Source of the DNA: Kitasatospora azatica KCTC 9699 | Lineage (GTDB): Bacteria > Actinomycetota > Actinomycetes > Streptomycetales > Streptomycetaceae | DNA: 64,000 nucleotides | Assembly (NCBI RefSeq): GCF_000744785.1 | Contig: NZ_JQMO01000003.1 | Span: 992,001-1,056,000 of the forward strand | Direction of reading: 5' to 3' | Shown here: piece by piece, positions 48,809 through 57,580 of the stretch | Layout of the letters: each line of letters begins with the position of its first letter | How positions within the stretch are numbered: the first letter of the stretch is position 1 | Position numbers and translations under genes: made by a program | The notes under the pieces: generated by a model | Seen by the model: the letters and a program-made list of their open reading frames with translations, nothing else | Databases searched by the model: none | Told to the model about the DNA's origin: nothing

Positions 48809-49668
48809 TGGCCGCGCTGCTGGTCACCCGCCCCGGGCCGCTGACCACCGTTCAGGACCTCGGCCGGTTCGGCGTCGCCCATCTCGGGGTCCCGCGCGCC
48901 GGCGCCCTGGACCAGCCCGCGCACCGGGCCGCCAACCGCCTGGTGGGCAACGCTCCGACGGCCGCCACCCTGGAGACCACGCTCGGCGGGGTCACCGTCC
49001 GGGCGCAGGGCGGTCCGCTGCTGCTCGCGGTCACCGGCGCGCCGGGAGGGGTGCGGCTGGACGGGCGGCCGGCGGCCTGGGGGGCGGCGGTGCTGGTGCC
49101 GGCGGGGGCGACGCTGGACGTCGGACCGGCCGACTTCGGCGTCCGGAGCTATCTGGCGGTGCGCGGCGGGATCGCCGTCCCCGCGATGCTGGGCAGCCGC
49201 TCGGCCGACCTGCTGGCCGGGCTCGGCCCCGGGCCGCTGCGGGCCGGCGACCTGCTGCCGGTGGGCGCCGAGTACGGTGCGCCGGCCGCCGAGCTGGTGC
49301 CGCTGCCCGCGATACCGAGCGAGTTGGTGCTGCGGCTCGGCCCGGGCCCGCGCGCGGACTGGTTCCTGCCGGGCACCCTGGCCGCTCTCGCCCGGGCGCG
49401 CTATCAGGTGGCGGCCGCCAGCAACCGGGTGGCACTGCGGACCGAGGGCCCGGCGTTGATCCGGTCCCGGCACGGCGAGCTGGAGAGCGAGGGCATGGTG
49501 CTCGGGGCCGTCCAAGTCCCGCCGGACGGCCGGCCCGTGGTCTTCCTCGCCGACCACCCCACCACCGGAGGCTACCCCGTGATCGGCGTCGTCCCCGCCC
49601 CCGACCTGGCCGCCGCCGCCCAGGCCGGACCGGGCACGCCGGTACGGTTCGTACCGGTCCGGGCTTGA
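48808..49668 (+). CDS. pxpC: 5-oxoprolinase subunit C (KipA family)
   Basis: This 286-residue protein contains GPLTTVQDLGRFGVAHLGVPRAG at the N-terminus (read in pieces as QDLGR and GVPRAGALD), RSYLAVRGGIAVP, and LESEGMVLGAVQVPPDGRPVVFLADHPTTGGYP. These mark allophanate hydrolase subunit 2/KipA. It is the last gene of the coupled pxpABC unit. The next gene, a MerR-PP2C fusion, has its own promoter directly after the stop. Confidence 0.94.
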   Translation: MAALLVTRPGPLTTVQDLGRFGVAHLGVPRAGALDQPAHRAANRLVGNAPTAATLETTLGGVTVRAQGGPLLLAVTGAPGGVRLDGRPAAWGAAVLVPAGATLDVGPADFGVRSYLAVRGGIAVPAMLGSRSADLLAGLGPGPLRAGDLLPVGAEYGAPAAELVPLPAIPSELVLRLGPGPRADWFLPGTLAALARARYQVAAASNRVALRTEGPALIRSRHGELESEGMVLGAVQVPPDGRPVVFLADHPTTGGYPVIGVVPAPDLAAAAQAGPGTPVRFVPVRA

Positions 49669-49695
49669 CCTTCCCGTTGCGGGAAGGTGAACGCT
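49665..49695 (+). promoter_or_regulatory. MerR-type promoter with dyad in a 19-bp spacer
   Basis: TTGACC (49665-49670) and AACGCT (49690-49695) are 19 bases apart. The dyad CTTCCC-N5-GGGAAG (49670-49686) sits in the spacer. Long spacers with a central dyad are the hallmark of promoters activated by MerR-family proteins, and the next gene encodes one. Confidence 0.7.
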
Positions 49696-49720
49696 GGTCG
49701 CGAAGGGGAGGGGGCACCAG

Positions 49721-50764
49721 GTGGAACGGCTGACCATCGGGGTCTTCGCGCAGGCCTGCGGGCTCTCGGCGAAGGCGCTGCGGCACTACGACGAGCTCGG
49801 GCTGCTGCGCCCTGCCGAGGTGGATCCGTTCTCCGGCTACCGCTACTACCGGCCCGGGCAGGTGGAGCAAGCGCGACTGATCGCCCACCTGCGGCGGATC
49901 GGCGTGCCACTGGCCCGGATCCGGCGGCTGTGCGAGCTGACACCCGGTCAGGCCGCCGCCGAGCTGGACGCGTACTGGGCCGGGGTGCTGGCCGAGACCG
50001 CGGCGCGGCAGGACCTGGTCACCCTCCTGATCGACCATCTGACAGGGAGGGACAGCGAGATGACCAGGACTCTCACACTGCGCTGCGCGGCCCGAGCGGA
50101 CGCCGGACTGGTGCGCTCGAACAACCAGGACAGCGCGTACGCCGACCCCGGGCTGCTGGCCGTCGCGGACGGCTTCGGCGGCACCGGCGAACACCTGAGC
50201 AGCGCCGCGATCTCGGCCCTGCGCTCCTTCGACACGACCGCGGCCGACACCGGAGAGCTGCTCAACCTGCTGGGCGAGGCGGTGCGCGGCACCCTGCCGG
50301 ACCACGCGCACCAGGGCGGCACCACCCTGACCGCACTGCTGCTCAGCGGTGAGCGGCTGGCGCTGGTGCACATCGGTGACTCCCGCGCCTACCTGCTGCG
50401 CGGCGGCGAGCTGTTCCAGATCACCCACGACCACACCATGGTCCAGGCGATGGTGGACGAGGGCCGACTCACCGCGGCCGAGGCGGCCTCGCACCCGCAG
50501 CGCTCACTGCTGGTCCGCGCGCTCGCGGCCGGCTGCGAGACCTGCCCGGACCTGTCGCTGCACGCGGCGCGCGCCGGCGACCGGTACCTGCTCTGCTCGG
50601 ACGGCCTGAGCACGGTGGTCCCGCCCGATCTCCTGCACACGGTGCTGGCCACCGTCTTCGACCCGGAGCAGGCCGTGCAGCAGCTGATCGCGCTGGCGAA
50701 CAAGGCCGGCGGTCCCGACAACATCGCCTGCGCGATCGCCGACGTGGTCGAGACTTCGGGCTGA
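49721..50764 (+). CDS. MerR-type HTH fused to a PP2C protein phosphatase
   Basis: The 347-residue protein joins a MerR DNA-binding domain and coiled helix (residues 1-108: GVFAQACGLSAKALRHYDELGLL, GYRYYRPGQVEQARLI) to a PP2C phosphatase (about 118-345). The phosphatase motifs are RSNNQDSAY (132-140), VADGFGG (148-154), HIGDSRAYLLR, LLCSDGLS and GGPDNIAC. The metal-binding Asp residues are present. In this family the C-terminal part usually binds the inducer; here an enzyme takes its place. GTG at 49721 has GAAGGGGAG upstream. The MFS gene follows 6 bases later. Confidence 0.9.
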   Translation: MERLTIGVFAQACGLSAKALRHYDELGLLRPAEVDPFSGYRYYRPGQVEQARLIAHLRRIGVPLARIRRLCELTPGQAAAELDAYWAGVLAETAARQDLVTLLIDHLTGRDSEMTRTLTLRCAARADAGLVRSNNQDSAYADPGLLAVADGFGGTGEHLSSAAISALRSFDTTAADTGELLNLLGEAVRGTLPDHAHQGGTTLTALLLSGERLALVHIGDSRAYLLRGGELFQITHDHTMVQAMVDEGRLTAAEAASHPQRSLLVRALAAGCETCPDLSLHAARAGDRYLLCSDGLSTVVPPDLLHTVLATVFDPEQAVQQLIALANKAGGPDNIACAIADVVETSG

Positions 50765-50770
50765 GCGCGC

Positions 50771-52093
50771 GTGGAGACCGAACTGCTCCGCCGGTATCCC
50801 GCGTTCCGGCGGTTCTGGGCTTCGACGGTGCTGACCACCGTGGGTGGGCAGCTGACCGCGGTGGCCGTGCCACTGCAGATCTACGACCTCACCCGCTCCT
50901 CCGCCTGGGTGGGCCTGGCGAGCCTGGCCGGCCTGGCGCCGCTGGTGCTGTTCGCGCTCTGGGGCGGCGCGCTGGCCGACGCGGTGGACCGGCGGCGGAT
51001 GCTGCTGGCCACCGGCGCCGGCATCGCGCTGGTCTCCGCGCTGCTCTGGGCGCAGGCCGTGGCCGGGCTCGGTTCGGTGGCGGTGCTGCTGCTCCTGGTC
51101 GCGGTGCAGCAGGGGCTGTTCGGCGCCAACGCCGCCGTGCGCGGCGCCGTGCTGCCGCGCCTGGTCCCGCCCGAGCGGCTGACCGGCGCGAACGCCCTGA
51201 TGGGGGTGGTGACCTGGTCGGGCGGGATCGCCGGCCCGCTGCTCGCCGGCGGCCTCGCGGGGACGGTCGGGCTCGGTCCGCTGTACCTGCTGGACGCGGT
51301 GGCACTGGTGCTCGCGCTGCTGACGCTGCGCCGGCTGCCCGGGCTCGCCGCGCCCGAGCGCGTGGGCAGTCGGCGCGCCGGGCTTCGGGAGGTCGGGGCG
51401 GGCCTGCGGTATCTGACCGGCCACCGGATCCTGCTGACCGCGTACCTGGCCGACGCCATCGCGATGTTCTTCGGGATGCCCGCGGCCCTGTTCCCGCAGC
51501 TCGCCGAGGAGCGGTTCGGGCGTTCCGCGATCGGGATGCTCGGTGCGGCCATGGCGATCGGCGCGGTGGCGGCGAACTGCCTCTCCCGCCCGCTCGGCCG
51601 CACCCGGCGGCACGGCGCGATGGTCACCCTCGCGGTCTGTGCCTGGGGTCTGGCCGTCGCCGCCTTCGGCGCGAGCCGCTCGCTCTGGTTCGCCATCGCC
51701 TTCCTGGCGTTGAGCGGCAGCGCCATCGCCGTGCTGAGCATGTTCCGCAAGACCATCCTGCAGAGCGCCAGCAGCGACGCGCTGCGCGGCCGCCTCCAGG
51801 GCCTGGACACCGTCGTGGCCGCCGGCGGCCCCCGGCTGGCCGGCCTCGCCCACGGCGCCGTCGGTGCCGGGTGCGGCACCACCTGGGCGATCACCGGCGG
51901 TGGACTGCTGGCCGTCCTGGGCATGGTGGCCGCCGTCGCGGCCTGGCCGGCCTTCTGGCACTACCGGCCGGAAACGGCGCCTGCGGCCGCTCCTGCGGAT
52001 CTCGCCGAGCCGGCGAAGCCGGCCGATCCCGGGCCCGCGCGCCGACTGGTCGCGGCGGCGCCTGACGCCGCCGCCCGGCCGGACGGCCCCTAA
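50771..52093 (+). CDS. MFS transporter (EntS-like exporter)
   Basis: This 440-residue membrane protein has 12 predicted helices and the MFS motif WGGALADAVDRRRML between helices 2 and 3. The start LLRRYPAFRRFWASTVLTTVGGQLTAVAVP is as in EntS/enterobactin-exporter-like proteins. The C-terminal 40 residues are a Pro/Ala-rich cytosolic tail. It starts 6 bases after the MerR-PP2C gene, so the two are co-transcribed. The fusion protein may induce it in response to its substrate. The substrate is unknown. Confidence 0.88.
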   Translation: METELLRRYPAFRRFWASTVLTTVGGQLTAVAVPLQIYDLTRSSAWVGLASLAGLAPLVLFALWGGALADAVDRRRMLLATGAGIALVSALLWAQAVAGLGSVAVLLLLVAVQQGLFGANAAVRGAVLPRLVPPERLTGANALMGVVTWSGGIAGPLLAGGLAGTVGLGPLYLLDAVALVLALLTLRRLPGLAAPERVGSRRAGLREVGAGLRYLTGHRILLTAYLADAIAMFFGMPAALFPQLAEERFGRSAIGMLGAAMAIGAVAANCLSRPLGRTRRHGAMVTLAVCAWGLAVAAFGASRSLWFAIAFLALSGSAIAVLSMFRKTILQSASSDALRGRLQGLDTVVAAGGPRLAGLAHGAVGAGCGTTWAITGGGLLAVLGMVAAVAAWPAFWHYRPETAPAAAPADLAEPAKPADPGPARRLVAAAPDAAARPDGP

Positions 52094-53523
52094 CGCTCCC
52101 GTGCGGTGAGGCGGCCGCGGACTGCGGCGTGCACCTCGGCCTCCTCGGCGGGGTCCGCGGCCAGTCGGCGCAGGCGTTCCAGGACGCGGGCGTCGCCGGT
52201 GGTGACCACGTGGCGGGCGGCCAGCTCGCGGGTGGTCTCCTCGCAGTCCCAGAGGCACTCCACCGCGGGGCCGCAGGCGAAGTAGCGGTCGGTGAGGGAG
52301 AGCGCCCGGGCCGCGCGACCGCGCAGCTCCGAGGAGGCCGACTCACCGTAGATGTGACGCAGCGTGGGCACGGCATCGGCGGCGGCCAGCCGCCCCGCAC
52401 CGTCGACCAGCCCGGCCAGTCCGGCGCCGCGGACCCCGTGCACCAGTACCCACTGGCGCAGGCCCGCGACCACCACGGCGGCGTCGCCGGGCTCGCCGAT
52501 GTCCGCCAGGAGCAGCACCGCGGCCTCGCCGAGCGCACTGTCGGCCCCGCCGGTGGCGGGGTCGGCCCAGCGGCGGGCGTAGCGCAGCGCGCGTGGGCCG
52601 CGCATCCGGCCCAGGGTGTCCAGGGCGGCGCGGACGACCCGCTGGTCGGCGTCGGCGGCAGCGGCCTCGATCAGGCCGGGCACCGCCGGGTCGTCCTGGT
52701 CGACCAGGTGCCGCAGGGCGGCCCGACGGGCGCCCTCGGCGCCCTCGCGGGCAGCGGTGAGCAGGGCGGGGCGGTCCTCCGGCCGGGCCACCGCGGCCAG
52801 GCAGCGGGCGGCGGCGGCCGAGCGGCGTTCGACTGCGGCGGGATCGGTGCGGTCGGCCTCGGCCTGGTCGGCCCAGACGAGCACGTCGGCCACGCTCCAG
52901 CCGGGCGTCACACCGCCGCGGTCGAACTGGCGCTGCCACAGGTCGAAGGGCGACTGCTCGCCGGCGGCCGCGATCCGCGGATGGTGCGCGGCCCACAGGC
53001 GCCAGGGTTTCGGTTCGTAGGCGGCCCGGATCGCGGCACGCAGTTCGGCCTCGCCCCGCGGGTCCTCGGGGAAGCGGCCCAGCACGGCGGGAGCGAGCGC
53101 GAGCAGCGCCTCGTCCTCGTCACGCAGCGCCAGCTCGTCCAGCGCCCAGGCCCAGTTGCCACCGCCGGCGGTGTACTGGCGCAACAGCAGCAGGGCGTCG
53201 CGGCGGCCGTAGCCGGCCAGGTGGCCGAGCACCGACAGGGCCAGGCCGGTCCGGTTCTCGTCCAGGTCGAGCAGGTCGTCGGGGTGGTTGAGGTGGCGCT
53301 CGATGCCGCCGAGCGGGGCCTCGAGGTCCATGTAGACGCGGGCGTAGTAGAGGGAGCGGTTCTCGACCTGCCAGTCGGTGCGCGGGTCGCTGGTGACGCA
53401 CTCCTCGAGGGCGGCGATCGCTTCGTCACGGTCGGCTGCGAGCGCATGCAGCTGCCCGTCGCCGCGTCCTCTTTGCAGAAGGCCGAGGAGGCTGGCACTG
53501 GGGGCTATCACGGGCTCGAACAT
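52090..53523 (-). CDS. HEAT-repeat protein
   Basis: The 477-residue soluble protein is built of helical repeats, e.g. RRAALRHLVDQDDPAVPGLI, VVRAALDTLGRMRGPRALRY, EAAVLLLADIGEPGDAAVVV and ELRGRAARALSLTD, typical of HEAT/PBS-lyase-type scaffolds for protein binding. There is no catalytic motif. ATG at 53523 has no strong ribosome site, and upstream in-frame sequence lacks a better start. Its end overlaps the convergent MFS gene by 4 bases. Confidence 0.82.
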   Translation of the reverse strand: MFEPVIAPSASLLGLLQRGRGDGQLHALAADRDEAIAALEECVTSDPRTDWQVENRSLYYARVYMDLEAPLGGIERHLNHPDDLLDLDENRTGLALSVLGHLAGYGRRDALLLLRQYTAGGGNWAWALDELALRDEDEALLALAPAVLGRFPEDPRGEAELRAAIRAAYEPKPWRLWAAHHPRIAAAGEQSPFDLWQRQFDRGGVTPGWSVADVLVWADQAEADRTDPAAVERRSAAAARCLAAVARPEDRPALLTAAREGAEGARRAALRHLVDQDDPAVPGLIEAAAADADQRVVRAALDTLGRMRGPRALRYARRWADPATGGADSALGEAAVLLLADIGEPGDAAVVVAGLRQWVLVHGVRGAGLAGLVDGAGRLAAADAVPTLRHIYGESASSELRGRAARALSLTDRYFACGPAVECLWDCEETTRELAARHVVTTGDARVLERLRRLAADPAEEAEVHAAVRGRLTARER

Positions 53524-53778
53524 GAGGTCAGCATCCGTTGCGGCGGTCGTCGTGGCAACGGGATTTCCGTCGCCGGGGTCTGATAAGGAGGGTGGAGCGG
53601 GCGCCCGGGCGCCGGAATCACCGTAGGTTACCGCCTGAGTGGGCGGGACGCACACAGTCCGACCGGTCGGACCTCCGCGGGTGTCCGACCGTAGCCGTCT
53701 GGCATATGCCTGGTGAAAGTTCCCTGCACATCTGCGGTTCATGTCCCGTTCTGGCTCAGAGTGTGGGACAGTCGAACA

Positions 53779-54126
53779 ATGAGTCACCCTCCCCTCGCCG
53801 CAGCGCGTGAAACCGCGGCGGTCGAGTGGGACCTGGTCAGGGACACCGTGCGCTGGTCCCCCGAGGCTTACCAGGTGTTGGCCCGCGATCCGCGGCTCGG
53901 CCCGCTGACCCTCGACCAGTTCCCCTCCTACCTGGTCCCGCAGGACCGCCCACTGCTCTGCCGGATGGTCACCGAGGCACTGGTGCACGGCCGGCCGCTG
54001 GACGGCGTGGTGCGGGTCCACCGCCCGGAGCAGCCGGACGCCGCCGTGCACTGTACGGGCCGGCCGCGGCTGGGCCCGGACGGCCAGGTGGTCGCGCTGA
54101 AGATGGTGCTCAGCCCCGTCGGGTGA
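53779..54126 (+). CDS. Small PAS-fold protein
   Basis: The 115-residue protein is a single PAS-like domain: VEWDLVRDTVRWSPEAYQVLA, then PSYLVPQDRPLLCRMVTEAL and VVRVHRPEQPDAAVHCTGRP, ending LKMVLSP. There is no output domain, so it would sense a ligand or bind a partner. ATG at 53779 has only a weak ribosome site. It is divergent to the HEAT-repeat gene, with 255 bases of GC-rich spacer between them. Confidence 0.75.
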   Translation: MSHPPLAAARETAAVEWDLVRDTVRWSPEAYQVLARDPRLGPLTLDQFPSYLVPQDRPLLCRMVTEALVHGRPLDGVVRVHRPEQPDAAVHCTGRPRLGPDGQVVALKMVLSPVG

Positions 54127-54182
54127 GACCGACCGCACCGGTTTGTGGTGCGAGCCCCCGACGATCGCTTGCAGACCGGCGC

Positions 54183-54198
54183 ACATATGCTGTCGGCA
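54183..54198 (+). promoter_or_regulatory. Motif ACATATGCTGTCGGCA upstream of the 58-aa gene
   Basis: The motif lies 36 bases before the ATG of the small protein gene. The same 16-mer with one base change lies at 56356-56371, before the phosphotransferase gene. It may be a shared promoter or operator. Confidence 0.5.
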
Positions 54199-54233
54199 CA
54201 GGGCGGACCTGCACCACTGGGAGGACCGTTCCG

Positions 54234-54410
54234 ATGGACAGCCAGATTCTTCACAAGGCCGCGTTCCTGCTGCACGATTGCCACGAGCCCGAGCAGGTCG
54301 TGGTCGAGCGGCTCAAGGAGTACTTCCCGGCCCTGACCCTGGTCGAGCGCGAGCGCTACGTGGCCGAGGCCTGGGACAAGGTGCACACCGCGGGCGCCGA
54401 CAGCATCTGA
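54234..54410 (+). CDS. Small conserved-looking protein, 58 residues
   Basis: This short helical protein (MDSQILHKAAFLLHDCHEPE..., then ERLKEYFPALTLVERERYVA) has a single cysteine and no recognised family. ATG follows GGGAGGACC at a good distance, and third codon positions are GC-rich. It is convergent with the NsdA-like gene (7 bases between the ends). Confidence 0.7.
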   Translation: MDSQILHKAAFLLHDCHEPEQVVVERLKEYFPALTLVERERYVAEAWDKVHTAGADSI

Positions 54411-54416
54411 GCCGCC

Positions 54417-55886
54417 TCAGTCGGCAGGGCGGCGGGCCGGCGGTACCGCCGCCCTGATCTCCGCGCGCAGCTGCGCCACCTGGGGCAGCGCCTCGAAGCG
54501 GTCGCAGAGCCGGTACATCCGGCGCAACCGGTCCCAGGTGCGGTGCGAGGAGGTCTCGCCGATCTTGAGCAGCGCCGACCGGGTCTGCTCCTGCGCCGCC
54601 TCCGGCTCCCCGGCGATCCAGTACACCGAGGCGAGCGTCACGTGGTCGAGCACGTTGGAGCGCTCCTGCCCCCGTCTGGCCCGCAGCCGCATCGCCTCCT
54701 GGGCGTGCTCCACCGCCTTCCGGGCCGCGCCCGGATCGTGCTCGGCCAGCGTCCGGTAGACCAGGAACTGCATGCCGTGCAGCTCCGCCTCGTTGAAGGT
54801 CTGCATCCAGACCGGCTGCGGCTCGCGGATGTCCTGGACGTAGTACTCCTCGGCCTCGCCGAGCAGCTGGTCGACCTCCTCGGTCCGGCCCAGCGTGGCC
54901 TGGGCCCAGGCCTCCACCGTGTTGAGCATCGCCCGGGTGCGCGGCGCCATCCCCGGCCCGGCTCCGGTGCGGGCCAGCCGCATCAGGTCCAGCGCCTCCG
55001 CGCCACGGCCGTGGTGCAGCAGTTGCCGGGCGCAGCGGGAGACCGCCTCGCCGGCCCGCGGCCGGTCGCCGGCCTCCTTGGCGGCCTGCGCGGCGATCAC
55101 GAAGTACCGCTGGGCGGTGGACTCCAGGCCGACGTCGTGCGACATCCAGCCGGCCAGCACCGCGAGGTTGGCGGCCACCAGCCAGAGGCGGCGGGCCAGC
55201 TCGGGCGGGTGGCGGTGGGTCAGCAAGCCGCCGACCTCGTTGAGTTGGCCGATCACGGCCTTGCGCTGGAGCCCGCCGCCGCAGGAGGCGTCCCAGGAGC
55301 GGAACACCTCGAAGGAGCGCTCCAGGGCCTCGACCTCCTCCAGGCCGGCCGGGCCGGATTCGTAGACGTCGACCAGGGGGTGGGTGGCGGTGCCGGTGAT
55401 CACCTGGCGGGGGCCGGGGCGCTCGGCGGCGTAGCTGACGCTCTCGCCGGAGAGCCAGCTGTAGAGGGAATCGGGCACGGCGGAGGCTCCCAGTAGGGTC
55501 GGGCCTCCGACGGCCTGTCCGCGTCGGTTGAGCATGAGATCCATTCCCGTGAAATCGGCGAGGATCTCCGCCGTCCGCTCCGGCTCCGCGACCGTGGCGC
55601 CCTGCGCCAGAGCCGAAGCGGGCCGCCGATGTCGCGCCAGGCCGAGGTCCTCGATGGAGATGACACGACCGAGGCGCTCGGTGAACACGGCAGCCAGCAC
55701 CCGCGGGACCGGATCGCGTGGGACCTCGCCCTGCTCGATCCAGCGCCGCACCCGGGAGGTGTCGGTGGACAGCTGCTGCTGCCCCATCGCGGCACCCCGC
55801 CGGTTGACCAACCGGGCCAGCTCGCCCTTGGACCAGCCGGTCAGGGCGAACAGGTCGGCGAGTCGGGTGTTGGGTTCCTTGCTCAC
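54417..55886 (-). CDS. NsdA-like regulatory protein (XRE-type/TPR repeat)
   Basis: The 489-residue protein starts SKEPNTRLADLFALTGWSKG followed by RRWIEQGEVPRDPVPRVLAA, as I recall for NsdA, a negative regulator of sporulation and antibiotic production in Streptomyces. The rest is TPR-like helical repeats (LARTGAGPGM..., EAWAQATLGRTEEV, LASVYWIAGEPEAAQEQ). The N-terminus acts as a DNA- or partner-binding domain. Paralogues exist, so it need not be the orthologue itself. Sequence alone does not show its targets. Confidence 0.75.
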   Translation of the reverse strand: MSKEPNTRLADLFALTGWSKGELARLVNRRGAAMGQQQLSTDTSRVRRWIEQGEVPRDPVPRVLAAVFTERLGRVISIEDLGLARHRRPASALAQGATVAEPERTAEILADFTGMDLMLNRRGQAVGGPTLLGASAVPDSLYSWLSGESVSYAAERPGPRQVITGTATHPLVDVYESGPAGLEEVEALERSFEVFRSWDASCGGGLQRKAVIGQLNEVGGLLTHRHPPELARRLWLVAANLAVLAGWMSHDVGLESTAQRYFVIAAQAAKEAGDRPRAGEAVSRCARQLLHHGRGAEALDLMRLARTGAGPGMAPRTRAMLNTVEAWAQATLGRTEEVDQLLGEAEEYYVQDIREPQPVWMQTFNEAELHGMQFLVYRTLAEHDPGAARKAVEHAQEAMRLRARRGQERSNVLDHVTLASVYWIAGEPEAAQEQTRSALLKIGETSSHRTWDRLRRMYRLCDRFEALPQVAQLRAEIRAAVPPARRPAD

Positions 55887-56393
55887 ATCAAGCCCCCAGA
55901 ATCCTCGGCTGCTTCGAGCCTAACGGGCTGTCATGTGCCACGCGAGCATTCGCCAGGCTTCGCCAGGGCTGCGCTTGTGGATAGCCAGTGCCGTCCGGGT
56001 GTCAGGTAGAGATGCGCCACCTCACCCCGGGCCAACTGGCCCGGAATGCAGGCTCCGGAGCATTTCGGAGGCTGCCACCGGCCGCTCCGGCGGCCTGGCG
56101 AGAGGGGTGGCGCGACCGGGTGGCGCGCCTGGCGTCGAGCCCGGCCGACCGGTCCGACCGGCGCATTTCCCCAGAATGCGCGGATCGACCGGGGCGGCCG
56201 AGCCCGCGCTCGGCGCACCATCCACCGCGGTTCCGTCGTCCGTCCACCCACCGGGCGACCGCCGCGCCGCCGCGAAGCTCGATTGCGCCGGAGCACGCCC
56301 CGTTGCCCCAGCGCGTGCACCAGGTCTGAATCCGCCAGGGCCGCAGCCTTGGCTGACATATGCCGTCGGCAAGGAAGGGAATTTCTCCTCCTC
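55887..56393. other. Divergent promoter region, NsdA-like / phosphotransferase genes
   Basis: Five hundred bases hold no convincing gene. The repeat TTCGCCAGG is doubled near 55949-55967. At 56356-56371 lies ACATATGCCGTCGGCA, matching 54183-54198. AAGGAAGGG at 56371-56379 may be the ribosome site of the downstream gene. Confidence 0.5.
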
Positions 56394-57542
56394 ATGTACT
56401 CCTCAGCGACTTCCCCCACCGCGCCCCGGACCGGCACCGCCCAGCGGCCGCCGTCCTCCGTGGCGGTCCGCCGGCCCGTGGCGAAGCCTGCGTTGCCTGC
56501 CCGTCCCGCCGGGCGGATCGAGGCGCCCGGATTCGTTCCGCGCGCCGGTGAGCGCCTGCTGCGCCCCCGTACACCGCAGTCCGCTCCCGGCACCCTCGGC
56601 GCCGGCCAGGCCGGCAACTGGGGGAAGGTCGACACCGCCGCGCTCGGCACCCCCGCCGTGAAGGCCGCGCTGGCCCACATCACGCGGATATGTCCCGCCT
56701 TCTCGGCGCGCCAGGTGCTGCGCGCGGACGGGGCGCACATCCTGATCACCGGGCTGATCGGGCGCACCCCCGTGGTCGCCAAGTGCCTCTCGCCGCAGGC
56801 GGTGCAGGCCGACCGCCGCGGGGTCCTGGTGGAGCGCTTCCGCCGCGAGGTGGCGGTCTACCGGGCCTTCGTCCGGCACCGCCCGCCGGTCCGGATGCCC
56901 CGCCTGGTGGCCGCCGACCACGACCGCTGCGTGCTGGTGATGGAGCGGATCCCCGGCCGCCCGGCGGCACTCGAGCGCCACCCGGCCAACGCTCCGACCC
57001 CGGGCGAGGTCCGTGCCATCCTGGGCGCCGTGCGCGGGCTCAACCTGTGGCGCCCGCCGACCGACGTGTTCCAGCAGCCGCTGGACTACCAGTGGGAGAT
57101 CAGCCGCTACCACTCGGTCGGCCAGCTGACCGACCGGGACGCCGGGGACCTGCGCCAGCTGCTGCACGGCCTGGCGCACACCGGCTGGCAGCTGAACCAC
57201 GGCGACGCGCTGCTGAGCAACATCATGCTGGCCCCGTCGGGACCGGTGCTGCTCGACTGGGAGCAGGCCGGCTGGTACCTGCCGGGCTACGACCTGGCGG
57301 TGCTGTGGAGCGTGCTGTCCGGCGACACCGCCGCGCGCCGGCAGATCAGCCAGGTCGCCCAGCTCGGCGGCACGCTGGCCCGGGACGCCTTCCTGGTCAA
57401 CCTGGTCCTGGTGCTGATGCGCGAGCTGCGGATCTACGACGTGCCGGGGGCCGGCGAGGAGCAGCGGCTGATGATCCGTCGGCTGTACGAGGACGCGGCG
57501 CTGGCCCGGCGCGCGGTGCGGGCCGCAGTGGGCACCCGCTGA
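56394..57542 (+). CDS. Phosphotransferase (aminoglycoside/choline-kinase fold) family protein
   Basis: The 382-residue protein has an unusual Ala/Pro-rich basic N-terminal segment of about 75 residues. A kinase-like fold follows: [10 protein letters not shown] (ATP lysine), [43 protein letters not shown] (catalytic Asp and Asn) and [21 protein letters not shown] (metal-binding Asp). The substrate is unknown; resistance kinases and small-molecule kinases share the fold. The start is uncertain because AAGGAAGGG lies 15 bases upstream. Confidence 0.82.
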   Translation: MYSSATSPTAPRTGTAQRPPSSVAVRRPVAKPALPARPAGRIEAPGFVPRAGERLLRPRTPQSAPGTLGAGQAGNWGKVDTAALGTPAVKAALAHITRICPAFSARQVLRADGAHILITGLIGRTPVVAKCLSPQAVQADRRGVLVERFRREVAVYRAFVRHRPPVRMPRLVAADHDRCVLVMERIPGRPAALERHPANAPTPGEVRAILGAVRGLNLWRPPTDVFQQPLDYQWEISRYHSVGQLTDRDAGDLRQLLHGLAHTGWQLNHGDALLSNIMLAPSGPVLLDWEQAGWYLPGYDLAVLWSVLSGDTAARRQISQVAQLGGTLARDAFLVNLVLVLMRELRIYDVPGAGEEQRLMIRRLYEDAALARRAVRAAVGTR

Positions 57543-57580
57543 GCGCGGCGTGTCGGCTGGGCGCGGCGGCTGACGGTCGC

